Below are positions 39,830-52,070 of a stretch of DNA of 64,000 nucleotides, in pieces. The notes under the pieces are model-generated. The model saw nothing but the letters and a program-made list of their open reading frames with translations. It did not search any database and was not told where the DNA came from. Numbering within the stretch: position 1 is the stretch's first letter; every line of letters starts with the position of its first letter. A program made the translations under genes and the position numbers. The stretch covers positions 124,001 to 188,000 of the forward strand of contig CAJJDP010000160.1 in NCBI GenBank assembly GCA_905182995.1. The letters run 5' to 3'. Source of the DNA: Paramecium octaurelia. Lineage: Eukaryota; Ciliophora; Oligohymenophorea; Peniculida; Parameciidae.

Positions 39830-41296
39830 ATTTCTCTATCTCTGTGTAATCGAAGTATATCAATACAAATTCAGAAGACTTTTTAAAATACTAATAATAA
39901 AATTTGAATCATAATCATGGAAATAAGATTTAATTTGAATAAGTTGTTTTCTAAAGGAACTTTATAAATATTATATTTGATTCCTTGCCGAATATTTAAA
40001 CCAGATTATTTTAATATAATGAATTATTAAATCAGTTGAATTTGACTTTATTAATTGTCTTGTATATTCTATTAATTTCAATCCTCTATTTAACATAAAC
40101 TTTAAGATATCAAGTTTTTATTTCAATTCTGAATCAAAAAGTATTATAAATTTTAGAGGTAAAATTTTGAGTATGCAATTTTGACTAAGTAAAGGTTCAA
40201 TTAAATCTAACAAATATGCTAAAAAGCATAAATTTATAATCTTAAGTTTTTATTAAAAATGAATAAAAATATAAAATTTTAAATCTAATGTTAATTAGTT
40301 ATGCTGATTTGAAAAATGAATTATATAAAAATTATTTTTGAATTCTTAATTAAGAATTGCCTTCCTATAAAAATAACTGAGATTTGAATCACTTTAGAAG
40401 TGGAGCTGGTACATAATCATATCACAGATTGTTCAAATCCACTCAATTATGTAATAATTATAATATAATTAAAATGGCCTAATAATAATTTTTATATCAA
40501 TCTTAAATACTACCAAACCTCTGTATATCTTCTGAAAACAATCTCTTCATTCATATTTAGTACCCATGATCTGGACTTTTAGAAACAAATTAAGCCGTTT
40601 AAAAGATACAATCTTTAGCTTATTCAAATAATCAAATTCAAATAACTTCATATAGATTTTTGAAAGAAATTTAAAGCGGAAAGACTACTTTTTGAAAAAG
40701 ACTCAGCAACATTGATTATCTCAGACATTTGATTGGATATACGAATAGCATAATATGATTTTAGAACATATTGGTCGGTTTGAGTCAAAAGTAACCCAAA
40801 TTTATAATAACTGTGTAGGAGTAAAAATACAAATTTCAGGATTTTTTAATAACAGAGTGTGCTCTTCAAATTCATTGAAGCTAGTTGATTTAAACTAAAA
40901 ATATTATAAAATTTATATAAATTAAAATATTTGGAATATAAGAAAAAAATGTCTTTTTGATAAGAAAAGTTAAATAATGTATTCAGTAAAATTAGCGAAT
41001 TTAAGGGATAATACAAATTTTGCTTATAAATAAAGGGTGTAGATAGAAGCTGGAGAGATTTAGGTCTAAAGAGAGGCATGACACAGTTCATAAGTACTAA
41101 GGCAGATATTTAATGGAGACACACATCTTAGAGTGATGTTAAATAATATCATTCAGAATTTATTTAAGATTAAATGAATTAGTTATACATACCTCATTCA
41201 AGCATCAAGATATAATAATTAATTTGAATGCAGTTTTATATCCGATGGGATTTTAATTAAAAGTATATATCAAATAAATATCTGATCTAAATATAT
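39830..41296. other. Long gene-poor interval
   Basis: About 1.5 kb of very AT-rich DNA between the small ORF at 39659 and the BAH-PHD gene. Apart from the 147-codon ORF listed separately (40648-41091), I see no gene. 39850-40480 holds nothing I can support. A short piece near 40425-40440 resembles the T-arm of a tRNA but does not fold as one. Confidence 0.4.
40648..41091 (-). CDS. Unknown ORF of 147 codons, possibly part of a decaying gene
   Basis: ATG 41091, TGA 40648. The C-terminal part (QTDQYVLKSYYAIRISNQM, AESFSKSSLSALNFFQKS) has the look of a helical-repeat protein. Immediately after the stop another frame continues with coding-like sequence (LFEFDYLNKLKIVSFKRLN) to about 40540. No short intron joins the two frames convincingly. 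This suggests a gene that has taken a frameshift, or a small gene followed by chance ORF. No family recognised. Confidence 0.35.
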
Positions 41297-42066
41297 ATGA
41301 AGTATTCTCACTGGATCAAAAAGGCAAGAAAAACCAAAGACAGATTGAAAAAGGAATCACCAGAGAGTTCTACAATCACAAAGAAACAAATCTCGAAAGA
41401 TTCTTCGATTAGCATTCGAGAATTGTACAAGACCTAAAAATGGGAAAACCTTATCAAGATAGCCAAATAAAGTAAAGGATTATTTGAAGAATACGATTGT
41501 ATAAAGGTTCAAAAGAAGGTTATCAAGTTGGGGGAGAGTGTGCTGATTAATAGTGGAGATGCTCATGATGAGGATTATATAGGGACCATAAAATAAATTA
41601 TATCAATAAAAGAACCCACGACACTCAAACTGATTTGTTTATGTCGTGTGTAATGGTATATGAGGAAAAGCGAAGTGATAAAATCACATCCAAAAAGTAA
41701 TGAATGGGTTTCAGAACAGGAGTTGTTTAAAACGAAACACGAAGATTACATTTTGGCCTAGACTGTGATACACTCATGTTAGATTTTCTCATGTAAAGAA
41801 TACGTGGATCTTGATGAAATTGAATCCACTGTTTATTTTAACAGATTAAGTTGGGATATGGAAAAGAAATAATTTTAAGGTTTGGAAACAATTTAAAAAT
41901 TCTGTTCGTGTCAATAACCGGTTAATCCCGATAGGAAATATGTATAGGTATATGAATACACTAAAACTAGTGCGATTCTTGTCATTAATGGTACCATCTG
42001 GAGTGCGTGGGTTTGCAGGAGGGAGAATTGAATGATTCTGAATTCTTTTGTAAACTTTGTTTATGA
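41297..42066 (+). CDS. BAH domain plus PHD finger protein (chromatin reader)
   Basis: Compact protein of about 248 aa, ATG 41297, TGA 42064-42066. After a basic N-terminus comes a BAH domain (about residues 70-180: GESVLINSGDAHDEDYIGTI, LKLICLCRVQWYMRKSE, NEWVSEQELFKTKHEDY, QTVIHSCQIFSCKEY) and then a C4HC3 PHD finger (FCSCQQ, CDSCHQWYHLECVGLQ, FCKLCL). A 23-base intron near 41946-41968 splits the PHD between KYVQ and CDSC. The domain pair matches plant EBS/SHL and fungal EPR-1 type readers that bind methylated histone H3 (including H3K27me3). In a ciliate that uses H3K27/K9 methylation to mark DNA for elimination, a similar nuclear role is plausible, but that is inference. Confidence 0.88.
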
Positions 42067-42127
42067 GACATACTATTTAATTTATCGATATTTTTATTAT
42101 TAAGAAAAAAACAATTTAAAATTCAAT

Positions 42128-43885
42128 ATGCAACCATTATTCAAACAAAGGAAACCAGCCAATCTGATTATCCAATCTTCTGAGGAAGACAAAATTGTCT
42201 AATAATAAGTAAACTATTCGTCTATAATGCAGATCCCAGAATTGGACACTTTCGAAGAATTTTGTAGCAATATTCCAGATGTTGAAAATTAAGAACTCAA
42301 TTTTACTAAAGAATCCAAATCCTTTAGTTCTCACAATCTTAATTTGTAAGAGTCTTAAGAATTTCAAACCAATGCGAAATACAGTGATCAAAAATAAGAA
42401 GAAATCTAAGAGTCTCTCCCCATACAATATATCGAATTTGTTGAGTTTCATCCTCAGAGCATTAATTCTGGCCAATCCGAATCCAATCTTTAGAGAATCG
42501 ATTCTCAACAAAGTCCCAAAGATATCATGCAAGAGCCCCCTGCTCCTCAAAATAAGAACTTAACTAAATTCAGCTTCCCTTAAAAGGGTGGTTGTTTCAG
42601 CAGTTGTAACAAATTCAAAATTATATTCTTTTAGTAAAGAAGTAACTCTGTGTCGATTAACCTTTGATAACTCATCATGGAAATTAGAGCGCCTCTGAAG
42701 AAACCCTAGTTAAGCAGCATAATACCTAAAATATTCCAAAATGCATATAGGATGATTTGACTAAGCAAATTAAGGAATTAACTGATTAAAAAAATGCCAT
42801 TGAAGCCTCTTTCTAGAGTTAAATTTTGTAACTGCAAACCCAAAATCAAAAATTGGAGTAGGAATTGGCTCAATAGAAATAGAAGAATTTAAATTTGGTC
42901 CAAGAGAATATGTTATTGCAATCCAAAATTGAAATTTTAGAATAAAAAAAAAGCGCTGATTTAAACAATATCACTGATTTTTCTAATGATTTATTACCTC
43001 ACAAATTGTCCATGAACGAGAAACTAGTGTATTTGATGCAAAAATTGAATATGAAAGCATAAGAAAATGCAAAACTTCAATATGAAATTTTGAAATTGCA
43101 AAATAACGTATGTATCTATGACATCTATTCAATTAATAGATTGAAATCTTGGAAACCTAAAAGTACTTACAAATCAATACAAATTTACTATTGGACACCC
43201 ATAAACTGCAATCAAGTCATTCCCCCCTGATCTAACCCTAATCTTAAAACAGAGGGCAATCCCTAAGTAAGGATAGCAGAACCAGTCTCTTGAATTCATA
43301 AAAATACCCTCTCAATTTATCCCTCAATTATGTCCAATAAGGAGAGAGAAGACAAGATGTCTTCATCAATAAAAAGAATAGAATTATATCTCCATTGGCT
43401 CATTATAGTTCAGTGGGAGAATAATAGCAACTTCAGTTGACAAATCTTTAAAAGAACAAAGTTTACAAGGAAGATGTCAATTACAATAATAAGATGCAGT
43501 AAACTATAAAATTAAATGAATTAGTACAAAAAATAGCACTTCGGTTGGAGAATTGATATCGTTTAAATAGGATTTGACTAATTGTTCCAATATGATCAAC
43601 AAGGCCTTAAGAAAGGAGTCCTATTCGACATAATCTCCAGATGCCAAAGTAACTTAAAAATTCAAATAAACTTTAAATGCAAAAATTGGGACTTAATAAG
43701 AAAACTCAAAGTCTTATGCTAGTCTCCTATTTTCTCTTGGAGAGAAGCAAAAAGATGTGAGACAGATGTCTCCAAAGGGAGGCAATAAGAAATCAAAATA
43801 GTACTATCTAAATTAAGCTATTGTAGATTATTTGGGTTTATTATGCAACCCCATCCAAATTCAAGAAAACAATCAGAAATCTTGA
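42128..43885 (+). CDS. Coiled-coil protein, Gln/Ser-rich
   Basis: ATG 42128, TGA 43883-43885. The first roughly 170 residues are acidic and Gln/Ser-rich, the middle is a strong coiled coil (DDLTKQIKELTDQKNAIEAS, SMNEKLVYLMQKLNMKAQEN), and the C-terminus is basic and disordered. Introns: about 38 bases near 42651-42688 (gtgtcg...attag), 32 bases near 43108-43139, and a longer one (about 47 bases) near 43528-43574. The last is beyond the usual size and its borders are less sure. A structural or ciliary-basal-body role is possible. No family recognised. Confidence 0.7.
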
Positions 43886-44226
43886 AATCAGAGGAATCTC
43901 ATAAAATGAGTTAAGAATAGCTTAAGATGTCAGATAAGTATTGATATTTGTAAAATAGAAAAAATACATTATAAACTAGTATTGACATATTTTAAATAAT
44001 GAAGGATATGAGAAATAAAAAAAACGGGAGTATATGAATTAATACTATTTTATATTAGTCTCGACAAAATTAAGTTAAAAGAAAGGGCAAGCTGCAACAA
44101 GTAGATAGATGATCACTGAAATCAAAAGCAGTAGAACCAATAAACCAAGTTTTGACTGATAAGAAATAAATATTAATAAATTTTGTAATTCAACATAAAC
44201 AAATAAACAAGAATGATTCACAAGAA
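43886..44226. other. Tail-to-tail intergenic region
   Basis: About 340 bases between the ends of two convergent genes. AT-rich with poly-A tracts. No gene, repeat or RNA recognised. Confidence 0.5.
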
Positions 44227-45469
44227 TCATTTAATTTTAAATTAAGGTTATTATTTTGGATTAATCCATCTTGTATTTTGATTTTCGAATAAAAAAAAGG
44301 ATTATTTGGTTCGAGTTGGAGTTTTATTGGGAGTTGTATTCTATTAAGATATTGCCCTTATTCTTTCTCTCTTAGGAGTGTAGAAGGTTCGACCTCTCAA
44401 TAACGATAAATTATTTAATTACGCATTCAAATACGTGTCCAGAATCTGTTTAGTGTTCTGCATTATTCTTTGTTTTTCTGGAGTGAAATTATATGGCCTT
44501 CTAGAGACAGGCCTTTGTTATGACATGCCAGTAATTTGCAATTCATTTTTTTTTGCTTTGTTTTCCAAACTTAAACTATTAATTTTGGGTGTTTGTAACT
44601 TTTTTTTGATATACATATTTTATAGAATGCTCTCGTCAAAACATTAGTTTGAATTATCAATAACAGAAACACACCTTACTTTCTCTTTCTGAAAATTAGA
44701 AGTAGACCCTTTTAAAATAGATTTTAACTCCTTTTTTTGTTGTATTTCTTTAATCTAGATTGTTTGTATCTATTATATCAAGTTAATAGACCAGGATACA
44801 TTTTATTTTTATCCTCTTGTCAAAGTTCCAAGTGTTTTTGTAATTAATGGTGGTTATGATTGGGAATTCAAATAGGTATTTTAAATAACCAAAATTTCTT
44901 AATTTTCTGTAAAATGATCCCAATTCTTGCTTTCTTAATTGTTTTTGAAATATTCAATGCTAAAGCTCATTAATTATCTTAAGAAAGCTGGTCTGATTTC
45001 AAAGTCCTTCCTTCTTGAGTTTAAGAATTAGAGTGTTTTGATTAGACTCCATTGATATCTAAAGAAATTCAGTAAGGAAGTTACTTGTAAATTAAGTAAG
45101 CTGCCAGTGCTGTTAGGGCTCTGCTTTACCCTCTAAGCGAGAAAAGCAAGACTCCCTCTCCGTTGTTTGTGGCTGTTTCAATAAATTCACTTATTTTTTC
45201 GATATTTTCAGTTGTAACAATACTCTAAATTTGAATGTAGAATTTACTTGTTCGTCATCGTCTCTCCAATTGAAACAGAGTGCGTTTCCGTTGCCATTAA
45301 ATGTAAGTTCAGCCGCAGCACAATTAATGATATTATTTATTTTGTTCATTTAAAGAAAGTCTCGTTCCTCATCAATTTAAAATATAATAAATACTAAAGG
45401 AGCACGGCTGTTTCCAACAAAGAGACCATCCCATATTTTGAATGCGTAGTAAACGATGACTCTCTACAT
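44227..45469 (-). CDS. Dual-specificity-phosphatase-like pseudophosphatase with long C-terminal tail
   Basis: ATG 45469, TGA 44227. The first half follows the DSP fold: WDGLFVGNSRAPLERDFLQM, NNIINCAAAEL, then VLLFSLRGQSRALTALAAYL, LIKTLQFLNSRRKDFEIRPA. The signature loop HCxxGxSR reads FSLRGQSR: the nucleophilic Cys is Ser (codon 45138-45140) and His is Phe, while G, S and R are kept. So it should bind phospho-residues without hydrolysing them, like STYX-type pseudophosphatases. Three introns fit: 27 bases near 45376-45402 (ends GAG), 23 near 45218-45240, and 26 near 45062-45087. The tail (about 230 aa) is basic, Gln/Thr/Pro-rich and disordered. Its target is unknown. Confidence 0.78.
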
Positions 45470-45685
45470 ATGTAAAAAAAATTAATTTATTGAGAATTAC
45501 ATCATAAAATTATTTTACCATAGAAAATATATTAAAATGATGTTAACAAATTAAAATAATAAAACAAAGTCTCAAATTTTTATGATGAAATCTTGTAATA
45601 ATTAAAACTTATTAAACTAAAACCAATTAAATTTAAAGTTTAATAATTAAAAAATGATAATTATAAAATTTAGTTATACAATTTA

Positions 45686-48368
45686 TCAATCCTTTTCTTC
45701 TTCCTCTTCTTCTTCTTCAATGTCAAAACATTCTTACTCAATTTTATTGTCGCGAAACAAACTAAGCATGTTCTTCTTCTCTATTAGTTCGTCAAAAATA
45801 AGTTCGAATTTGTTATTTTCAATCACATTGTCTGGAATAAAGAGTTTTTTATTTTAGGGCCATTCCTCAAAAAATGGTGGAGGGAAAATTGGATCGACTG
45901 CGATCCTAAATAGATTTTCTACCATCGTCGGTATGATTCTACTAAGAAGAGGACAAGATTATTCAAGACAGGGATTGGTATTAGCTTCGATCAACCACAA
46001 TTTGAAATTCTCGTCAATCATAAAGTCTAATCCGTACAACTACTATAAGCTAACAATGCAATACCTCAAAACTATTAATCCTTCTGTGAGGATCAATTTT
46101 ACCATAAGTTGCCTTCATCATATCCAAGGCTGCAGCTCTCATTTTGGGATAGATGTCGATGAAAAAGTTGAATTTAGAATTCGGGTAATTACATTCAACA
46201 TATCTCTAGAATTCTAAATAAGAAATCTTATTGCCTGGCTCATGCTTACCATAATCCTAATCTTTCGATTGGACTGCATCATTGGTCAGATGCACAAATC
46301 TGTCTAAGCATTTAGTAGTGAATTCTTTGGATGATGTTCGTATATACCCTTCCTAATACCAGTAACCCTTGAAGATTCCATTTTAAGAAGTGAGTAGCAT
46401 ATAGCATCTGATGTCGAATTTTCGTTTATTATACAAAAAAGGATTGTCGATATACTACTGCACAATGTAGGTTCTTTATCTGCCTTCTTAAATTTCTTCA
46501 CTTATTATTTTATTGATTTCATTGAGATCATTACAAACAGTGATCCCATTGCCTCTATTAGTCAGTTCCCCTGGTTTGATTATCCAAAGATTGAGGGGCA
46601 GTTTCTTTTTGTCTTTCCTGTCTCTATTTTTCTCAAGTTCTCGAACCTCCTCATTCCTTTTGTTGTAATAATCCAAGAATCTCGAATATTCAATATCATT
46701 TAGCCCCTTTTGAACATGAAATGTTACAGGGAGCAATTTGTTGTAATCTTCCCTGATGATTTGAAAATAATGTCTCATGTTATAAAACAAGGCCTTTTTA
46801 TTACCTAAGTGCCAATTATCTTCCATATGATTGTGCATTTTTTGGGTTCTACTGTCCAGCCTTTGAATTGTGTTATACTACTTTATTTCCTTTAGTAATT
46901 TTTCAGAGCAATCACTGAAAATCAATTAGCTATCAAAACAATTAGTTTCTTCCATATAATTTACTAACTTTTATAAGTCTTAAGCATTGAATATTCTTTT
47001 CATTGAGTAATAATTGGGAGGCTTCTTTTATTGATGCTAAGAAGAGCTCTGCTATTTTTATATTCCTCCAGTGATGCTCAATTATTTGGGTCTTACATCA
47101 ATGTCTGAGTCACTTGTATCCCCAATTGTTTCTTCATGACTCAAAATAAAGGACTCGGAACTCTAGGCTCCTGAATCCATGTTGTAGGGATGCAATTATT
47201 CGATGCAAATATTCTATTTCAATTATGTCCATGACATATTTACTTTTGTAGTATCTAAAGTTTCTACTTCAGACCACCACCATCTTTGACGAAATATATT
47301 TTTGACTAAACTTCCATTGTTTCCAAGACCCACATAGTAATAATAGGCAGGGACTTCCAATTTGTTGGGACAGGAAATGCATTGATTATTTGAAAAATTA
47401 ATCTTATTCAAAAAGCAACGATACGAAGTGTGACGCAGAGTCAACTTCTCTTTTTATATGTTTTGCTACTGGATGATATTTACTTAATTTTATTTCTTTT
47501 TTTTCCTTGGAATTATTTTTTTATCAATTTGGATAGGATATTATTATTGTTATTGTTATTGTTATTATGGTTATGATTAATGCAAGGCACTCTGTAATTT
47601 CTTTTCCTTAATTGTTTTTTATTAAGGAGTATAAATACTCAATTATTTTGTTAGAGTCTTTTGGGGATTCTTGATTGGACTCACATTTGAGGTTTCCTTT
47701 TAAGGAGTTCCAGATCTACTAGTTGCTTGTTCTTCCTTTTCCTCTTTTGATTTCTGCATCAAGGGTGTTGATGATGTTCTTCCCATCTTCTGGACACTCT
47801 GTTCATTTTCATACGTTGATTTCTATTCGCCTTGTATGAATCCTCGATTCTTTCTCACCACTGTCCTTTGCAAGGTGGGACTAGTCATACTTGTATTAAG
47901 CTTACGTTTCAATGAGGGAACTTTTGAAGGTTTCCACTTTTTCTTTGGATTGGTTCTGTCTCTCCTTGAGTTTTAATTTATCAGCATACAATCTCAATGG
48001 TGGAAGTATTTTCTTATCTAAACAATTCATTATGATTTAATACTCTTTTCCAAATCCTCTATGGTTTATAGAGCCTGTTGCGCCAGTAAATCTTCTCTGG
48101 TGATTTTTTCATCATAACTCTATTTTATTAGAATGCTTGATGAATTCTCATAAGGTCTTGAATTTGACACCTTTTATTGAGTCGAAAGCATCCCTCTGTT
48201 GATAAAAGCAGTCAGAATTTCGGAACTAGTCCTTTCCTTGCTTGATTGAATTTTAGTTCTTTGAGAGATTGACAAATGTTCCAAACGTTGTGCTTGGGGT
48301 TTTTAAGCAATGAATTATTTTTGATGAAATGAGTAAAAGTCCTTACTGTTAGAGAAAGTGTCAGCCAT
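45686..48368 (-). CDS. Tubulin tyrosine ligase-like (TTLL) enzyme
   Basis: An ATP-dependent ligase that adds glutamate or glycine to tubulin tails. ATG 48368, TGA 45686. N-terminal 250 residues are low complexity, including a polyGln tract (47541-47569) encoded by CAA and TAA. Then the TTLL block: YYVGLGNNGSLVKNIFRQRW, an acidic linker, NLWIIKPGELTNRGNGI, QEGRQRTYIVQQYIDNPFLY, KRKFDIRCYMLLTSQNG, YWYQEGYIRTSS, FVHLTNDAVQ, LYGLDFMIDENFKLWLIEAN with TNPCLEQSCP. Introns: 26 bases near 48028-48053, 25 near 47969-47993, and 25 near 46050-46074. An acidic tail (IEEEEEEEKD) closes the protein. All ligase motifs are present, so it is likely active. The RWWW block resembles TTLL3-like glycylases, but I cannot decide amino-acid specificity. 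Confidence 0.9.
47541..47569 (-). repeat. Hexanucleotide repeat coding for polyglutamine
   Basis: On the + strand TTATTG is repeated; read on the minus strand it is CAA-TAA alternation inside the TTLL gene, coding about ten Gln in a row (after HQSQP). Only under the ciliate code is this a homopolymer. Confidence 0.85.
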
Positions 48369-48522
48369 CTTCTACGAGTATCTGGGTTGTATTATCATAT
48401 TGTAACAAAAAAAAACAATATAACTTTAAAATAAATTTATAAGATGTAAAGTGAGCAAAAGGGGTAGAATAATAGTTTACACTAAAATTCCAATTTAATA
48501 TCCCAAATATTTTATTAAATTT

Positions 48523-51500
48523 ATGGACAAGGCAAAAATCAACTATCTTTTGGAAGGAGAAGTCCTAGTCAAAGGAAAGACTTTTGGTCTTTGGTAACCC
48601 AAAAAATACATCATTGACCAAGAACTTAGAATATTTTCAATCAAAAGTTCAAAATAAAATAAAAATTACCATCTTGCAAATTATCAAGTAAAGAAGATTC
48701 TCATTCTTGATAGATAGCAAATGTAGAAAGAAAAAATAATAGATTCCAATTTGAATTGGCTTCTACAATCGGCGAAAAGAACATGCTCATGGGATCCGAT
48801 AATGAAAAATTCGCCAATGAACTTATGTTGTTCCTGAAAAAAATGTGCGGATAATAACTGCGAAGTCAAAGTTTATTCGAACCCAGTTTATCTTCGAATC
48901 CAACATGTATAATATATTTAATTTAAACCACAGCCTCACTTCGAGAATACGATTATGAAATTCCACAATTCTTTGAAATGCCAGAAATTCGAGATGCGTA
49001 TGTTTTATACTCTAAATTATTAAATTAGGATTCAAAATATCAGATCCAAATCCTACCTATTGGAATAGTACGAACTCATCCAAAATCAAGTAGTGAAGAT
49101 TTATCGCAATAAAAATAATTAACTCAATTTCAAAGTCTTCCTCACTTTCCCAGGAAATTGTATTATTACTAATTCATATTAGGCTTAACCAAATGTTAAA
49201 CGCAACTATTTCAGACTCAATACGATTGGAATATCCATAATCTTAAAGAATACACTTAAATTAAAGAATTCAAATCTGATAAATCCCAAATGATAACTGA
49301 AATAAGATTAATCAAAAACTGGTTTTAGTTTAAAAGAGAATTCACATACTTAAGATATGCCGTGGAATTTAAAAAAAAAGAAAACACCAAAATTGTCATT
49401 GAAAAAAAACTAGATTAAAAAATACATTCAGGTACTGTTTCAGGACTATTGAAATTTGCTGTTTGGGGTCTCTTCTATGAAAACAATCAAACCAACGTAG
49501 TCCTCTTCACTGAATAGAGCTACAATGGTTTAGCCTTTATCGAAGAAGATTCAATACTCTCACAGCAATATTTCCTGCAATACGAAAACATAATCAAACC
49601 CCAAAGACTAGACTTTGATAAACAATCCATGTAAGATTAAGGCCAAGTCATCATTCCCAACAATAGTCCTTAAAATGAATCCGCCCCCTCAAAGTTAAAA
49701 GCATTACATAGAAAAGACACAAAATAGAATTCCTTCAAAATGGAATAACCTGTTGATATCCCCAAATCAACAATGTAAAATCAAAATACCCAATAACCAG
49801 TTCTTGGATCCTCCCCATAGTTGGGTCCAACTTAATAAATACAGGTTGTTTCACCCCCATAATTGCCATTGCCTTCCAAAGACAAAAATATTCCCTAGAT
49901 TGCAAACTAAAAAGAAGAGGATAAATAAGCTTAATAATAGTAAATTAATATGAAAAAATCAGATAAGTCAATTGAGTTTAATTAAGTTCAAGCAAAAAGT
50001 GACCAAAACAACCTTTCATAAGGGGCTATGGAATAACTCAAACTAAAAATGACATCCAGTTCTTAAGAGTCATCTCAAATAATATCATAAAATATCATAT
50101 TTCAATAACCAAAAATAGAAGATGATTGTGAAAATGATGATATCCAACCTGAAAATGAGGGATCTGATGGAAATATTACTTAATTTTATGATTGTGAAGA
50201 TGATATCGATGCTATGAATGATAAGTTATTTATTGGACAATCAGATCAATAAGCTAATACATCTGATTAAAGTGTGATAGAGGTCAGAAATTCTATCACT
50301 TAAAGATAGCCTCAGAGTTAGAGTAGTTAAACCTAAAGTCAGAGTGACACTATTGAAAATCTTGAAGATTGGGTGGAAAAAAAGATGTAGGCATATTTTA
50401 ATGGAAAATTTTGTCAAATTGCAATCGACATTGAACATATATTGAATCCATTAGAATCAGACATTAATGTATTTATATATTCAATTAAAATAAGAACAGG
50501 AAGTATATGAAAGAATAAGAAGGGGGTCACTATATATTTAGAAAGGATTTCATAAGAGATGAAAAGAATGGTGGACTAAAATGTATAAATGAAGTTAAAG
50601 TGAATGCATAGAAGAGCGTGGTCAAATTTTTATTAGCTAGAATAGGTAAGAAATGATTTATATTAAAGGAACTTCACTTTTGATGGGAAGATCTCTTACT
50701 AGTATATCAATGCCAGTGACTATTTTCGAGTCCAGATCTAATACTGAGAGAGCTTGTAGTTCTTTGGCCTTTGCACCAGTGTTTTTGGACGAAGCTGCTA
50801 TTTCGAAAGATAAATTCTTCAGGATTAAATAGTGTGCAGCATTTTCTTTTGGATTTATCTTTTCATATTTATCCATGGAAAAAGTAATATCACTTTCTAA
50901 TATAACTCAAGCCCTTCAATCCAATTCTAGGAGAAACCTTCTAAGGCTACTTTGATAATTGTCCTATATATTGTGAATAAATCAGTCATCACCCTCCAAT
51001 TTGCATCATTCAATATCATGGCAGAAAATACAAGTAAGAATAATGTAAACATGAATAGAATTGATGCTCGTCTAGAATTAGTTGCTAACTTTCATTCAAA
51101 CTCTGTTGTTGGAAGAAATGTTGGAGAAGTTAAAGTGATATTCGAAAACCCTCCCTAAGAAATTATCATCTTATTGGCACCTGGTTGTATTTACGGGACA
51201 ACATTTGGTGATAAATCAATGGACTTTCTAGAGAAATAGTTCTTATTTGACTTGAATAATAAATTGATTATGGAATGTGCATTCAAACCAGATAAGAAGT
51301 ACTGCCAATATTTCAATATTGAATATCTTCCTTACTCAGATTATGTAGCTGGGGGAGTCTGTGAAGTTACTGATGCAGCTATTGGAAGATATTTAAGGGA
51401 AGGCTATAGAAAATACAAGGGTCTAGATTTGAAAACAGAAGTGAAATCAATCAAAAGCATAATTAAGGGAGTTTGGAATCAAGAGTTAAAAGTAAAGATT

Positions 51501-51735
51501 GTTAATATTTAAGTTTGATAATCAAAAGTTGATATCTATCATGACTGATTTTCCAATCAAATTAGAATTGGCATAATATCCGTTGCCATCAGATGCCAAT
51601 TTCAGAATGGATGTTCTGATGTGGAAATTGAGAGATTTCGATTAAGCGCAATAATGGAAAGAGAGACTTGAAATATTTCAAAGATAAGATAGAAAATTGA
51701 GAGAAGCTCTAGGTCCAAAGAAAAAAAGAAAATGA
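48523..51735 (+). CDS. Oxysterol-binding-protein-related protein (PH + ORD)
   Basis: A lipid-transfer protein acting at membrane contact sites. ATG 48523, TGA 51733-51735. An N-terminal PH domain (LEGEVLVKGKTFGLWQPKKY, FELASTIGEKNMLMGS), a middle linker of about 450 residues rich in Gln/Ser/Asp, and the ORD: SISMPVTIFESRSNTERAC, FAPVFLDEAAISKDKFFRIK, KPFNPILGETFQGYF, the signature YCEQISHHPPICII, APGCIYGTTFGDKSM, and the C-terminal LPSDANFRMDVLMWK with DRKLREAL. Six short introns link these, e.g. 20 bases near 48722, 26 near 50470 (ends AAG), 23 near 50648 (ends AAG), 28 near 50882, 25 near 51034, and 22 near 51493. Joining the PH and ORD into one gene is my model, supported by frame and domain order. 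An FFAT motif is not obvious. Confidence 0.87.
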
Positions 51736-52070
51736 GTTTATAAATAGAATTAATTCTACTCTTCAATAAAATTGATCTTAAATTTATCGAGACTTAATAT
51801 TTAACTCGATCAAATTACATTAAAAAAATAAATATCCTAATAATTGAATTTTCTCGTTTATTATCTTTAATTTATTTTTCTATTAGAAAACTATAGAAGG
51901 AGACCCTTGACTTCTAAATGCAGAAATAATACAATTTGAATTGTTGAAAATAGGAATTCAATGTAATTGGGTTATAATTAGGCATAAATATTTCTGTAGG
52001 AATGCCAGAACATTTTATGTTGTATTTATTTTGTAAATTGTGAATAATTTCATATTTGTTAATAAAAAAT
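51736..52070. other. Intergenic region
   Basis: About 335 AT-rich bases between two plus-strand genes, with no convincing ORF or RNA. It must contain the end of one transcript and the promoter of the next. Confidence 0.5.

Noticed and set aside
40385-40450. Possible tRNA: AGCTGGTA followed by GTTCAAATCC
   Set aside because: Acceptor and T stems do not pair and no anticodon arm can be drawn on either strand.
42137-42563. Overlapping ORFs on both strands at the start of the coiled-coil gene
   Set aside because: Out-of-frame shadows of the Gln/Ser-rich first exon of the plus-strand gene starting at 42128.
50658-50876. Minus-strand ORF of 72 codons with protein-like composition
   Set aside because: It is the shadow of a plus-strand exon that clearly encodes part of the ORD (FAPVFLDEAAISKDKFF), so the minus frame is not a gene.
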